Shown piece after piece: positions 19,752 to 28,679 of a stretch of DNA of 64,000 bases. Location of the stretch: the NCBI RefSeq assembly GCF_005886105.2, contig NZ_PNCO02000001.1:3427501-3491500 (forward strand), in the 5' to 3' direction. Both the position numbers and the translations under genes were made by a program. Source of the stretch: Pseudoalteromonas galatheae (GTDB taxonomy: Bacteria > Pseudomonadota > Gammaproteobacteria > Enterobacterales > Alteromonadaceae). A model generated the notes under the pieces. That model saw only the letters and a program-made list of their open reading frames with translations. It did not search any database and had not been told where the DNA came from. The first letter of the stretch is position 1; each line of letters opens with the position of its first letter.

Positions 19752-20935
19752 AACGTACTTCCTACTTTTGCAACCACTTGCATGGCTTTCTCGACAGCAC
19801 TTTCAGCCGAGTCTGAGCGTGCTAACGCCACACCCATTCTGCGCTTGCCACTCACCTCTGGTTTACCAAACAAACGAATATCCGTTAGTGGCTCTGCAAG
19901 CGCTTGTGCAAGATTGTTGAACTGTAATTGTGTTGACTGACCTTCGACAAGGATCACGCTAGATGCCGATGGTCCATAGAAGTGAATGGTGGGGATAGGC
20001 AAGCCTAAAATCGCGCGTGCATGCAGTGCAAACTCACTTAAGTCTTGCGAGATAAGCGTAACCATGCCGGTATCATGCGGCCTTGGTGACACTTCGCTGA
20101 AGTACACTTCATCACCCTTAATAAAAAGTTCAACGCCAAACAGACCCCGACCACCAAGTGCTTCCGTGACTTTTTCAGCCATGGCTTTACTGCGCTCTAG
20201 TGCCAACTCAGACATCTGCTGCGGCTGCCAACTTTGCTGGTAATCACCGTCTTGTTGCACATGTCCAATTGGCTCACAAAAACTCGTGCCATCGATATGG
20301 CGTACGGTTAGCAGCGTAATTTCGTAGTCAAAATCAACAAAACCTTCCACAATCACTCTGCCCTGACCTGCACGCCCACCTTCTTGAGCATAGTGCCAAG
20401 CCGCTTCGATATCCGCGGCACTTTTAATCAAACTTTGCCCTTTACCTGACGAGCTCATAATAGGCTTAACCACACACGGCATGCCGATACGCGCAACAGC
20501 AGCATTAAAGTCTGCCAAGGTGTCAACGAATTGATAGGGTGAAGTGGCAAGCCCTAGCGTTTCAGCGGCAAGACGGCGGATCCCTTCACGGTTCATAGTC
20601 AGTTGAGTCGCTTTGGCGGTTGGCACCACTGTGTAACCTTCAGCCTCTAATTCCACCAGCTTATCCGTCGCAATGGCTTCGATTTCCGGCACGATATAAT
20701 CAGGTTGTTCTTGTTCAATAATCGCTTTGAGTTTTTCACCATCCAACATAGACAAGGTATAGCTGCGATCTGCCACTTGCATCGCTGGCGCATTGTCGTA
20801 GCGATCTAAGACAATTACTTCAGCACCTAAGCGCTTAAATTCGATAACGACTTCCTTCCCTAACTCGCCACCACCGCAGAGTAATACTTTGCAAGCAGTG
20901 GCCGAAAACGGCGTGCCCAGAGGTTTGATTTTCAT
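19748..20935 (-). CDS. purT: Formate-dependent phosphoribosylglycinamide formyltransferase 2
   Basis: From the ATG at 20935-20933 ([19 protein letters not shown]) the product has 395 residues; AAGGA precedes it by 6 nt, so I reject an ATG ten codons upstream. It is an ATP-grasp enzyme: N-terminal [29 protein letters not shown], central [11 protein letters not shown] and [18 protein letters not shown] match PurT throughout. It formylates GAR with formate and ATP in purine synthesis, replacing PurN. It is followed by the overlapping aldo/keto reductase gene. Confidence 0.95.
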   Translation of the reverse strand: MKIKPLGTPFSATACKVLLCGGGELGKEVVIEFKRLGAEVIVLDRYDNAPAMQVADRSYTLSMLDGEKLKAIIEQEQPDYIVPEIEAIATDKLVELEAEGYTVVPTAKATQLTMNREGIRRLAAETLGLATSPYQFVDTLADFNAAVARIGMPCVVKPIMSSSGKGQSLIKSAADIEAAWHYAQEGGRAGQGRVIVEGFVDFDYEITLLTVRHIDGTSFCEPIGHVQQDGDYQQSWQPQQMSELALERSKAMAEKVTEALGGRGLFGVELFIKGDEVYFSEVSPRPHDTGMVTLISQDLSEFALHARAILGLPIPTIHFYGPSASSVILVEGQSTQLQFNNLAQALAEPLTDIRLFGKPEVSGKRRMGVALARSDSAESAVEKAMQVVAKVGSTL

Positions 20936-21082
20936 GATGATTCCTTGGTTGGTTTGATGCCCCATGGTAGCGACTTTTTGTCATATGCAAAAGCTGAGAA
21001 GACGGCAATTCAACTAAAAGCCCAAATCCCTTTACAAGCTTTTACCACTCAGCTCTATCAACAAACCAGTGCCTGCAGCTAC

Positions 21083-21745
21083 TTATTTTAAGATAACCTC
21101 ACTATACCAAGCAGGATGCTGATCCAATTGTAATTTCAATTTATCACCTTGAGCCAGACTGCCAACTCCTTTAGGTGTGCCTGTCAGCACAATATCTCCG
21201 GGCTGAAGCGTAAAGTAACGAGAAACTTCTTTTAGCAGCTCAGTTATTGGAAAAATCATTAGGCTAGAATCGCCATGCTGTTTCAGCTCACCATTTTGCC
21301 AAAAACGATATTCAATACTCTTAGCAAAAGTGTTTTCATCGCATGGAACAAAAGGCGTTATTGGGCAGCTATTATCATAGGCTTTGGCCCGCTCCCAAGG
21401 GTGTCCTTGGGCTTTTAGCTCACTTTGTAAATCTCGTAGCGTAAGGTCGAGTGCCAATCCAACACCTGCAATATGCATTAATGGTTCTGAGGTATCTGCA
21501 TCAATTTTCGTGCCGATCAATAGCGCAAGTTCGGCCTCATAATGATGCTCACCAAGCGCAGCATTTAATGTCACTTCGTTGCCAAATGGTACCAAGCTAG
21601 TCGCAGGTTTGATAAACAACAGCGGGCTACTCGGAATGGGATTATCTAATTCTTTGGCGTGTTCTACATAGTTCCTACCAATACAAACCACTTTTCCCAT
21701 TGGTAGATCGATACATTGCTCGCTTTGCCACTGATGCATATACAT
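21083..21745 (-). CDS. Fumarylacetoacetate hydrolase family protein (acylpyruvase-like)
   Basis: I start at ATG 21745-21743 (MYMHQWQSEQC) because GAGG lies 5 nt upstream; a longer frame would add 27 unlikely residues. The 220-residue protein carries the FAH core: GKVVCIGRNYVEHAKEL, metal-binding Glu pair in HHYEAELALLIG, Asp in GLALDLTLRDLQ and TGTPKGVG near the end. It is close in form to YcgM and FAHD1, which hydrolyse acylpyruvates or decarboxylate oxaloacetate. It stands alone and is divergent from the flavoprotein at 21909. Confidence 0.85.
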   Translation of the reverse strand: MYMHQWQSEQCIDLPMGKVVCIGRNYVEHAKELDNPIPSSPLLFIKPATSLVPFGNEVTLNAALGEHHYEAELALLIGTKIDADTSEPLMHIAGVGLALDLTLRDLQSELKAQGHPWERAKAYDNSCPITPFVPCDENTFAKSIEYRFWQNGELKQHGDSSLMIFPITELLKEVSRYFTLQPGDIVLTGTPKGVGSLAQGDKLKLQLDQHPAWYSEVILK

Positions 21746-21908
21746 TATTTCCTCTGAAACTCCATAATCTGAACAACTTATAATATCAGCTGTAAAGAAA
21801 ATTACCCATAGCTGCAGCGGTAACATGATATTGTCAATTGCAAATAAAACTAAACACTGAAAGACTAACTATTACAACGATAATGAACAACAGGTAAGGA
21901 ATTCTAAC

Positions 21909-22586
21909 ATGCAAGATCACGCCAACCACCCACTGACGGATTTCATTGAATATCCTCATGAAGAAATGCTAAGTCGTGCGGAAGCATTCTTGGAAAACAG
22001 TAAGAGACGCCATAGCATTCGTGCTTTTAGCGACCGCCCAGTGCCGCAAAAAATCATCGAAACTTGTATCAAAGCAGCAGGCACTGCCCCTAGTGGTGCG
22101 AACCATCAGCCATGGCATTTCGTGGCGATTGGCAGCGCAGAAAAGAAAAAACAGATCCGAGCTGCAGCCGAAGACCTCGAGCGCTCGTTTTACCAAGGCC
22201 GTGCGGGAGATGAGTGGTTGGACGCGTTAAAACCTTTGGGCACAGATGCACAAAAACCCTACTTAGAACATGCACCTTGGCTTATCGCTATTTTTAGTCA
22301 GAAAAAAGGGGGGATCCACGCAGAAGACAAGAATACCAACTACTATGTCCATGAATCGGTTGGGATAGCTACAGGGTTTCTTATCCAAGCTCTGCATAAT
22401 GCAGGACTTGCCACACTGACCCATACACCTAAACCTATGAGCTTTTTAACCGAGTTGTGCGGTAGAGATAAAGATAACGAACGCCCTTATATGTTACTGA
22501 TTGCGGGTTATCCAAGTGATGATGCAAGTATTCCAGAGCACGCAACAGTGAAAAAGTCACTCGCCGAAATCGCTTCGTTTATTTAA
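21909..22586 (+). CDS. Nitroreductase-family flavoprotein resembling iodotyrosine deiodinase
   Basis: The 225-residue protein has the FMN-binding nitroreductase core ([29 protein letters not shown]). It also shows the lid of the iodotyrosine deiodinase group: [45 protein letters not shown] and [11 protein letters not shown]. Glu91, Tyr95 and Lys116 stand at the same spacing (4 and 21 residues) as the human substrate-clamp residues Glu157, Tyr161 and Lys182. Bacterial homologues are known to dehalogenate halotyrosines in vitro; the physiological role here is open. It is convergent with the efflux genes, 17 bp away. Confidence 0.82.
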   Translation: MQDHANHPLTDFIEYPHEEMLSRAEAFLENSKRRHSIRAFSDRPVPQKIIETCIKAAGTAPSGANHQPWHFVAIGSAEKKKQIRAAAEDLERSFYQGRAGDEWLDALKPLGTDAQKPYLEHAPWLIAIFSQKKGGIHAEDKNTNYYVHESVGIATGFLIQALHNAGLATLTHTPKPMSFLTELCGRDKDNERPYMLLIAGYPSDDASIPEHATVKKSLAEIASFI

Positions 22587-22603
22587 AAGTTCGGATCAGC
22601 TAA

Positions 22604-23650
22604 CTATTGCTGTACAGCTAGCTGATCGCCTTCGTTTAGGCCACTGATAACAATCGTTTTATTACCAGTCTCTTCGCCCAACCTGAGGTAGCGTTTGTGA
22701 AGCTGGCCACTTTCTATTACTTCAACCATCGCCAATTGACCATACTTGCTGATCATATTCGTTGGAATTTGGATAATCGCCTGCTCGCCAAGCACAAGCT
22801 CAACCAGCGCGTACATGCCAGGCACCACATTTTGCAGCAAAGGCATATCCAATTTAATAATAAAGCTGCGCGCTTGGCTGTCGGCAATTGGCACCATTTC
22901 CGACACACGCGCGGTTTGGCTTATGTCTAGCGCAGGTATGCGCACCTTAATCTCGCTTCCTAACTGAATATGCTTAACTTGGCTCTCGCGAATTGGCGCT
23001 TCAATCTGCAATTGTAACGGATTGAATAGCGAAATAATGGCACCACCGGGGCTAACCATACTGCCCGGCTCTTGTAAGCGCGCTACCACTTTACCCGAAA
23101 TAGGGGCTGTGATTTGCGTGTAACCCAGCGCGACTTCAGCGCTACGATACGCTTCTTGTAATGCCTTATCTTGCGCTTGTAACTCGTTCACTGTGGCTTG
23201 CCACTCATCCACTTGGTTAATCGCGATAAGCCCTTTTTCATTAAGAGATTTATTGCGTACTAATTGCTTAGTCGCTTGCTCTAGTTTGGCTGAATTCGCC
23301 GCTTGCTGCGCCGCCACTCTTTGCAGCTCTGCTTTAAGCTCGGCATCATCGAGTGTTGCTATCAGCTGTCCCGCAGTGACTTTATCACCGGCTCTGACGT
23401 TAAGCGTTTTAAGCTCCGCCAATAATCGACTGGACACTAACGTATTTTCTTTTGCGACCACACTCGCAGGCACTTGTTCAATCATCGCAATCAACGACTT
23501 TTGCACGGTATAACGTGCTCCTTGATAGGCGGGAAGTTCGGACTTATTGCCCGGAGCTAGCTTATTTTGGAATCCACCAGCAAGCCATACGACCATCAAT
23601 AATAGGCAAAAAATAGCAAGAACAGGAATAGCGATTTTATTACGAGACAT
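22604..23650 (-). CDS. RND efflux periplasmic adaptor (membrane fusion protein)
   Basis: From the ATG at 23650-23648 (MSRNKIAIPVLAIFCLLL), preceded by AGGAG, the protein has 348 residues; the start overlaps the end of the RND gene by 11 bp. It has an N-terminal anchor, the lipoyl-like halves (LNVRAGDKVTAGQLIATLDD and ITAPISGKVVARLQEPGSMV) flanking a coiled-coil hairpin (about 95-165), and a beta-barrel domain. It should link the inner-membrane pump to an outer-membrane channel; no channel gene lies nearby. The order pump then adaptor is the reverse of most RND operons. Confidence 0.9.
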   Translation of the reverse strand: MSRNKIAIPVLAIFCLLLMVVWLAGGFQNKLAPGNKSELPAYQGARYTVQKSLIAMIEQVPASVVAKENTLVSSRLLAELKTLNVRAGDKVTAGQLIATLDDAELKAELQRVAAQQAANSAKLEQATKQLVRNKSLNEKGLIAINQVDEWQATVNELQAQDKALQEAYRSAEVALGYTQITAPISGKVVARLQEPGSMVSPGGAIISLFNPLQLQIEAPIRESQVKHIQLGSEIKVRIPALDISQTARVSEMVPIADSQARSFIIKLDMPLLQNVVPGMYALVELVLGEQAIIQIPTNMISKYGQLAMVEVIESGQLHKRYLRLGEETGNKTIVISGLNEGDQLAVQQ

Positions 23651-26600
23651 GAGAAGACTCCTGAACTGATAAGGCATTAAGAGATTGATTAGGTGTCGAT
23701 GATGATTTGAATACTAAGTAGTAAACGATAGGCACGACCAACAATGAAAATAACGTTGAAGCAATGATCCCGAAGATAATAGCAAGGGCGAGGCCACTAA
23801 AAACAGGATCTAAGATAATCACCAAGTTGCCTAATAACGTCGTGCCTGCAGTAAGTAATACCGGTCGCATTCTTACACTTCCCGCCGCAATCAATGCGTC
23901 GATAAGTGCCATACCAGCCGCGCGAGACTGATTAATAAACTCCACCAAAATCAGGGAATTTCTCACCACGATTCCGGCCAGCGCTATCATCCCTATCATC
24001 GCGGTCGCTGTAAATAACACAGGCTCTGGCGCACCTGCAACCACACGCTCACCAAATTGATTGAGTAACCAAAAGCCCGGCATAATCCCTATCATGGTGA
24101 GGGGAATTGCCGACATAATGATAAGTGATAAGCTACTAGATGCCGTTTGTATCCGCAGGATGATAAATATCGCCACCAATGCAAATGCAAATGCGATCCC
24201 CATATCTCTAAACACATCAATGGTAATACGCCACTCACCTTCACCTTTAAAGGTATAATGAGTTCCTTCTAACATTGACCAAGTGACTCCTCCGCCACTG
24301 TGTAAAAAGGTGCGAGATGCCCAATTGCTTGGTGTTATCTGTTGGTTTTCATCCGCAACCACATCGGCAATCACCTCAGCTGGGGTGCGGCCATTTAGCT
24401 CCGCAAACACATAAATCACTTCTTGTAGGTCTTTTCGAAGGATCACGGGAGCCGTAGGGATGGATGTTAATTCGCCCAGTTCACCAATCGCCACAAGGGG
24501 CCTCGCAGCCTGCTCTAAGCCATATTCTTGAGTGGTTTTAGCCAACTCCTGACGACCACGAACTTGCATCGCCAATACGTTTTGCCATTGATTACGCTGC
24601 GCGTAACTCACACCCAACTCGATGGGCACCGTTGCGACCTCACCTTGAGTATATAAAAAGCCTGCTGACATGCCGCTGCTTGCAACCACTAAAGATTGAT
24701 TAATATCCTCTGTGGCCACACCTGATAACGCGGCCTTTTGTTTATCAACCACAAACCGCTTTAACCATGTTGGCGAAGCCATTGAGGTGTCAACCTCAAC
24801 CACATGTGGCTCCTGCCTTAAACGATGCGCTAACCTTTGGGCTGCTTGCTCTTGCGTTTCACGAGCAACAAACGGATCTGCATAAACCTCAGCAACGAGT
24901 GTACTTAATACCGGAGGTCCCGGCGGCACTTCCACCACTTTTACTTGCGTCAAAGTTTGGTTAAAAGGCTGAAGCTTTTCACGCAGTCGCATGACGATGG
25001 CGTGAGATTGATGTTCGCGTTCACGCTTATCCACCAGTAAAACTCTAAGTTCGGCAAGATGCGTACCACTACGACGATAATAGCCTCGCACCATACCATT
25101 AAAATCCATACTGGAAGGCTTACCGACAAAAGCGGCGATGTCGGTCACTTCAGCTTCTGACCAAACGATTTGCTGTACTTGCCTCGTCATTGCGGCCGTT
25201 TGCTCAAGGCTGGTTCCCTCGGGCATATCTATCAATACTTGGATTTCACTTTTATTGTCAAACGGCAGCAATTTCAGTGGTACGGCTCTAAAAATAGGAA
25301 GGCTCACACTCGCAACAAATAACCCTAACACACCCCATAATAACCACTTGGCTTTACGTGGGTTTTGTAAAATTGGCAGCATGATTTTGCTGTAGTACGA
25401 GTCTTGAGGCGCGACTTCACTTGTTTTTGCATCCGCTTTGAGTAACTTTTTAGACAGCCAAGGCGTCACTAAAAAAGCCACTAACGTCGAGGCAATGACA
25501 CTAATGGGGACGTTAAATGCCATAGGTGCCATATATGGGCCCATCATGCCAGTAATAAACGCCAATGGAATAAACGCCATGATGATAGTTAACGTTGACA
25601 TCAAAAGCGCAGATTTGATCTCGACCATAGCAGCGACAATGTTGTGATCTGTGTCAGCTGCCGCGCCGCGATGAATAAAGCGGCTAATATTATCAATCCC
25701 AGTGATTGGGTCATCGACCAACAATCCCAGCGACAAAATAAGCGCAAACAAGGTGACCCGATTAATGGTGTAACCAAACGCAAAGTCCAACCCAAGTGTA
25801 ATGCCATAGCAAATTGGCACTGCAAGACCAACAACGATGGCAGGCCGCCAACCTAAAAATACACCGACAAATATCACAACGGTAAATACCGCAAAGGCCA
25901 AGCTAGAGGTAAGATTATTGACTTTGTCATTGGCCGTCTCACCATAGTTTCTTAGTACTTTTACCGATACCTCAGCGGGAAGGATCTCCTGTTGTAGCTG
26001 GGTTACAAGCGCTAAACTTTGCTCTGCAACCGTTACCGCATTACTTCCCTTTTGCTTCGCCACGCCAATCGTCACTAATGGTGCATCAGCCTGACTGTCG
26101 CTGCTTGCTAACCACTGATAGCTATCGGGTTCACTAGGACCATCAATAACCTGAGCAACTTCTTTTAAAACAATGGCACGGCCATTGATTACGTTCACCG
26201 TGAGACCTTCAAGTGCCGACTTATTACGAAGGACATCACCAGACTCAAAGGCAATCGTGTTACTGCCTGCCGTCACTTGCCCGACTCGTGTCACTAGATT
26301 ACTACTTTGGATAGCACCTAAAACATCCATTGGTGTTGTTTGATGTGCAGCAAGCGCAGCTAAGTTCAACTCAACCCTAAGTACTCTCGTGCGCCCGGTA
26401 ATAACTGAAACCTCGCTGGTGTCTGCGATGCTCTGTAACTGGATAGCTAGCTCTTGTGCAAAGCGCGTTAGCGCGTAGTCATCATATAGTTGCGGCTTGG
26501 AACTTGTCAGTCCAAGCATCAAAATTGGAACGTCATCGACTTCTATTGGACGGATCTGCCACTGAGTGACAATTCCCGGCATAGTATGCTGATTGGCATA

Positions 26601-26945
26601 CAGCTTAGTGTAGGTGTTGAGAATGGCTTTCTCTCTGTCTTCACCCACATGAAATCTTAAAGTAACAACCGTGCCGCCGGTTTGGGTCGTAGAATAGACG
26701 TGCTCAACGCCTGGAATTTGCAGCAGTAACTTTTCAAGTGGAGTGGTGACCAATCGTGCCACTTCTGGTGAGGCAGTATTTGGTACCGACACATGAATAT
26801 CCAGCATAGGCACCACTATTTGTGGTTCTTCCTCTCGTGGTGTCATTTGCAATGCAAATAATCCAAGTACCACAGCGCACAAGAAGATAATCGTTGGCAA
26901 GCTGCCTTGTAGAGCATACCGAATGACACCATCTAACTTTTGCAT
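23640..26945 (-). CDS. RND family efflux transporter permease
   Basis: The 1101-residue protein has the AcrB-type layout: first membrane helix (YALQGSLPTIIFLCAVVLGL), a large periplasmic loop, helices 2-6 with LGLLVDDPITGIDNISR, a second loop, and helices 8-12 with GIVVRNSLILVEFINQSRAA. The Asp pair in helix 4 (VDD) expected for proton relay is present. The early stretch MTPREEEPQI is typical of the lesser-known branch of these pumps. It follows the ArsR gene by 15 bp in the same operon, so substrate export is probably induced with the regulator. Substrate unknown. Confidence 0.92.
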   Translation of the reverse strand: MQKLDGVIRYALQGSLPTIIFLCAVVLGLFALQMTPREEEPQIVVPMLDIHVSVPNTASPEVARLVTTPLEKLLLQIPGVEHVYSTTQTGGTVVTLRFHVGEDREKAILNTYTKLYANQHTMPGIVTQWQIRPIEVDDVPILMLGLTSSKPQLYDDYALTRFAQELAIQLQSIADTSEVSVITGRTRVLRVELNLAALAAHQTTPMDVLGAIQSSNLVTRVGQVTAGSNTIAFESGDVLRNKSALEGLTVNVINGRAIVLKEVAQVIDGPSEPDSYQWLASSDSQADAPLVTIGVAKQKGSNAVTVAEQSLALVTQLQQEILPAEVSVKVLRNYGETANDKVNNLTSSLAFAVFTVVIFVGVFLGWRPAIVVGLAVPICYGITLGLDFAFGYTINRVTLFALILSLGLLVDDPITGIDNISRFIHRGAAADTDHNIVAAMVEIKSALLMSTLTIIMAFIPLAFITGMMGPYMAPMAFNVPISVIASTLVAFLVTPWLSKKLLKADAKTSEVAPQDSYYSKIMLPILQNPRKAKWLLWGVLGLFVASVSLPIFRAVPLKLLPFDNKSEIQVLIDMPEGTSLEQTAAMTRQVQQIVWSEAEVTDIAAFVGKPSSMDFNGMVRGYYRRSGTHLAELRVLLVDKREREHQSHAIVMRLREKLQPFNQTLTQVKVVEVPPGPPVLSTLVAEVYADPFVARETQEQAAQRLAHRLRQEPHVVEVDTSMASPTWLKRFVVDKQKAALSGVATEDINQSLVVASSGMSAGFLYTQGEVATVPIELGVSYAQRNQWQNVLAMQVRGRQELAKTTQEYGLEQAARPLVAIGELGELTSIPTAPVILRKDLQEVIYVFAELNGRTPAEVIADVVADENQQITPSNWASRTFLHSGGGVTWSMLEGTHYTFKGEGEWRITIDVFRDMGIAFAFALVAIFIILRIQTASSSLSLIIMSAIPLTMIGIMPGFWLLNQFGERVVAGAPEPVLFTATAMIGMIALAGIVVRNSLILVEFINQSRAAGMALIDALIAAGSVRMRPVLLTAGTTLLGNLVIILDPVFSGLALAIIFGIIASTLFSLLVVPIVYYLVFKSSSTPNQSLNALSVQESSHVS

Positions 26946-26960
26946 CTCAGTCGTTCCTAG

Positions 26961-27266
26961 TTACTCTGCACTTGAGGCGCAGAACAGCTGATATAAACTC
27001 TCGAGTAGTACAGCGACTCGGCTATCTTTAACCTGATAATAAATCGTCGCCCCCTCACGCCTAGTCGCTACGATTTGTGCCTTTCTCATGCTGGCTAAAT
27101 GTTGTGATAGGGCAGACTGCGCTAATGGCACCATTTCATTAAGCTGGCTAACACTGAGCTCTTGCTTTTGCAATGCACACAAAATCATCAAGCGATTTTT
27201 ATTCGCCATAAGCTTTAACAAGGCTTCTGCCTGTTCGGCATTTTGCGCCATTTGCTGCAGTTCCAT
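26961..27266 (-). CDS. ArsR-family repressor with BigR/SqrR-like cysteine pair
   Basis: I start at ATG 27266-27264 (MELQQMAQNAEQAEALLKLM), with GGGAG 5 nt upstream; a longer frame adds 14 residues that read into the operator. The 101-residue winged-helix protein has the recognition region LAQSALSQHLASMRKAQIV. Cys30 (LMILCAL) and Cys96 (YQLFCASS) stand where BigR, SqrR and YgaV have the two cysteines that form a persulfide-induced bridge; no metal-binding CVC motif is present. It probably represses its own operon and the divergent DUF2892/rhodanese genes in response to sulfane sulfur (inference). Confidence 0.85.
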   Translation of the reverse strand: MELQQMAQNAEQAEALLKLMANKNRLMILCALQKQELSVSQLNEMVPLAQSALSQHLASMRKAQIVATRREGATIYYQVKDSRVAVLLESLYQLFCASSAE

Positions 27267-27310
27267 GTTGACTCCCAAAAAATAAATGTACTTAAAGTAT
27301 AGACACAAAC

Positions 27311-27348
27311 ATTAGCAATGTCTAATATTAGAAATATCTAATATTAAA
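27311..27348. promoter_or_regulatory. Putative ArsR-family operator between divergent genes
   Basis: Two tandem copies of a TCTAATATTAGA-like palindrome occur, a perfect 12-bp copy at 27321-27332 and a second with one mismatch at 27337-27348, spaced 16 bp. They also form a larger inverted repeat (arms 27323-27332 and 27337-27346). A shorter ATTAG-n6-CTAAT motif overlaps at 27311-27326. The site lies between the ArsR gene and the DUF2892 gene, which suits coordinate repression of both directions. Confidence 0.7.
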
Positions 27349-27361
27349 GGTGACACTCATT

Positions 27362-27553
27362 ATGACCTTACATCCTCTACTTAGATTAATCGCTGGTGTT
27401 ATGTTTGCCATTTCTTTACTGCTCACACATTTTGTCAACCCACATTGGGTTTGGTTTAGTGTGTTTATTTGTGTCAATTTAGTGCAGTCTGCTTTTACTA
27501 ACTGGTGCCCTATGATCGTTATATTGAAGAAACTTGGCATTCAGGAAAGGTGA
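27362..27553 (+). CDS. DUF2892 (YgaP-type) small membrane protein
   Basis: The 63-residue product (ATG at 27362, AAGG about 11 nt upstream) has two hydrophobic helices: LIAGVMFAISLLLTHFV and WVWFSVFICVNLVQSAF. The conserved end NWCPMIVILKKLGI matches the DUF2892 or YgaP transmembrane domain. In YgaP this domain is fused to a rhodanese; here the rhodanese is the next gene, 37 bp on. The pair probably handles sulfane sulfur at the membrane. Confidence 0.8.
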   Translation: MTLHPLLRLIAGVMFAISLLLTHFVNPHWVWFSVFICVNLVQSAFTNWCPMIVILKKLGIQER

Positions 27554-27590
27554 GTCATAATAAAACCGATAACCCAATAAGGAGCTATAT

Positions 27591-27935
27591 ATGCTGATAT
27601 CTGCCCAAGATGTATTAAAGACAGTAAAGCCTAATCAACGCTGCATTGACGCGGTACAAGCAAAATCGGAGATTGCACAAAACAATGGTCTGGTTATCGA
27701 CGTGAGAGAGCCGGCTGAACATAGTCAAAAGGCAGCCAACGGCGCGGTAAATATCCCAAGAGGATTGCTAGAATTTAAGCTTCCTGAGCTGGAAAAAGAC
27801 GCAGACAGGCCAATTTATTTACACTGTGCTGCCGGTAGCCGTGCTATTTTTGCCGCAGAGCAACTAACACGTATCGGTTACACCAATGTCAGCGTAATTA
27901 CCTGCAAAGCCGAAGTGGTGTGTGACACCTTATAA
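27591..27935 (+). CDS. Rhodanese-like sulfurtransferase
   Basis: The 114-residue single-domain rhodanese has LVIDVREPAEHSQ at the front, INIPRGLLEFKL-like central strand (NIPRGLLEFKLPEL) and the active-site loop HCAAGSRA with Cys79. A second Cys pair sits at the C-terminus (ITCKAEVVC). It follows the DUF2892 gene under the ArsR-type operator. Similar short rhodaneses act in persulfide detoxification; here that is inferred from context. A strong terminator closes the unit. Confidence 0.87.
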   Translation: MLISAQDVLKTVKPNQRCIDAVQAKSEIAQNNGLVIDVREPAEHSQKAANGAVNIPRGLLEFKLPELEKDADRPIYLHCAAGSRAIFAAEQLTRIGYTNVSVITCKAEVVCDTL

Positions 27936-27937
27936 AA

Positions 27938-27961
27938 AAGGAGTGCTGTGCAGCACTCCTT
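27938..27961. terminator. Convergent terminator
   Basis: Nine-base perfect G+C-rich arms (GGAGTGCTG and CAGCACTCC), extended by AA/TT pairs, lie right after the rhodanese stop and 10 bp before the end of the convergent OmpA-like gene. The A-run before it (27934-27939) gives a T-run in the minus direction; the plus-strand tail is weaker (TTGCACTTTTC). Confidence 0.75.
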
Positions 27962-27970
27962 GCACTTTTC

Positions 27971-28597
27971 TTATGCGCGGTTTGGAATAATTTTTATTTC
28001 TACTCGGCGGTTTTGTGCCTTACCTTGCTCAGTATCGTTGCTCGCGATTGGCTGAGACTCACCCATACCCTCTGCGTATAAACGCGCAGGAAGTACCTGC
28101 TGCGATAACAGGTATTGCTTTACGCTATTGGCACGTTGTTCAGATAAAGTCTGATTGAAGCTTGCTGAACCAGTAGAGTCCGTATGCCCAACAATCGTTA
28201 AAAAGGTTTTATCGTATTGCTGCATCACGCGTGCGATGCCTTGAAGTGTATTGTAAAAACTAGGACTGATGGCTGACTTACCTGTTGCGAAGGTGATGTT
28301 TGATGGTAACACTAAGCGCATTTGATCGCCTTCGCGTACAACCTCAACACCCGTTCCTGCGAGCTCTTGATTAAAAGCGGCTTCCTGCTTGTCCATATAG
28401 TTACCAATTGCGGCACCTGCAATTGCACCAACCGCAGCACCAATAGCAAGACGTTTATCTTTGTGGTTACCTGTCGCTTTACCTAACACCGCACCGGTTG
28501 CAGCACCAATCGCCGCACCTTTACCTGTGTTATTCATTTCACATCCAGACAAAGCAACCACAACAGCTGCACCAATTAACATATTTCTTGCAATCAT
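27971..28597 (-). CDS. OmpA-family lipoprotein with glycine zipper (YiaD-like)
   Basis: The 208-residue protein has a lipoprotein signal (ALSGC, Cys19), a glycine-zipper region (GKGAAIGAATGAVLGKATG and AAVGAIAGAAIG), and a C-terminal OmpA peptidoglycan-binding domain (IVGHTDSTGSASFNQTLSEQ and QNRRVEIKI). It should tether the outer membrane to peptidoglycan. E. coli YiaD has the same architecture. It is a single gene facing the rhodanese unit. Confidence 0.9.
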   Translation of the reverse strand: MIARNMLIGAAVVVALSGCEMNNTGKGAAIGAATGAVLGKATGNHKDKRLAIGAAVGAIAGAAIGNYMDKQEAAFNQELAGTGVEVVREGDQMRLVLPSNITFATGKSAISPSFYNTLQGIARVMQQYDKTFLTIVGHTDSTGSASFNQTLSEQRANSVKQYLLSQQVLPARLYAEGMGESQPIASNDTEQGKAQNRRVEIKIIPNRA

Positions 28598-28679
28598 CTT
28601 CCCACCTGAGTTCGTTTCAACTTGATTGTCTATATTGTTGCAATAAACAATTAACTCTGGCTGAAGCCTTACTGGTTTT

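Noticed and set aside
22596..22626. GATCAGCTA/TAGCTGATC hairpin between the flavoprotein and the adaptor gene as a terminator
   Set aside because: The arms are perfect, but half of it lies in the coding end of the adaptor gene and no T-run follows; left unassigned.
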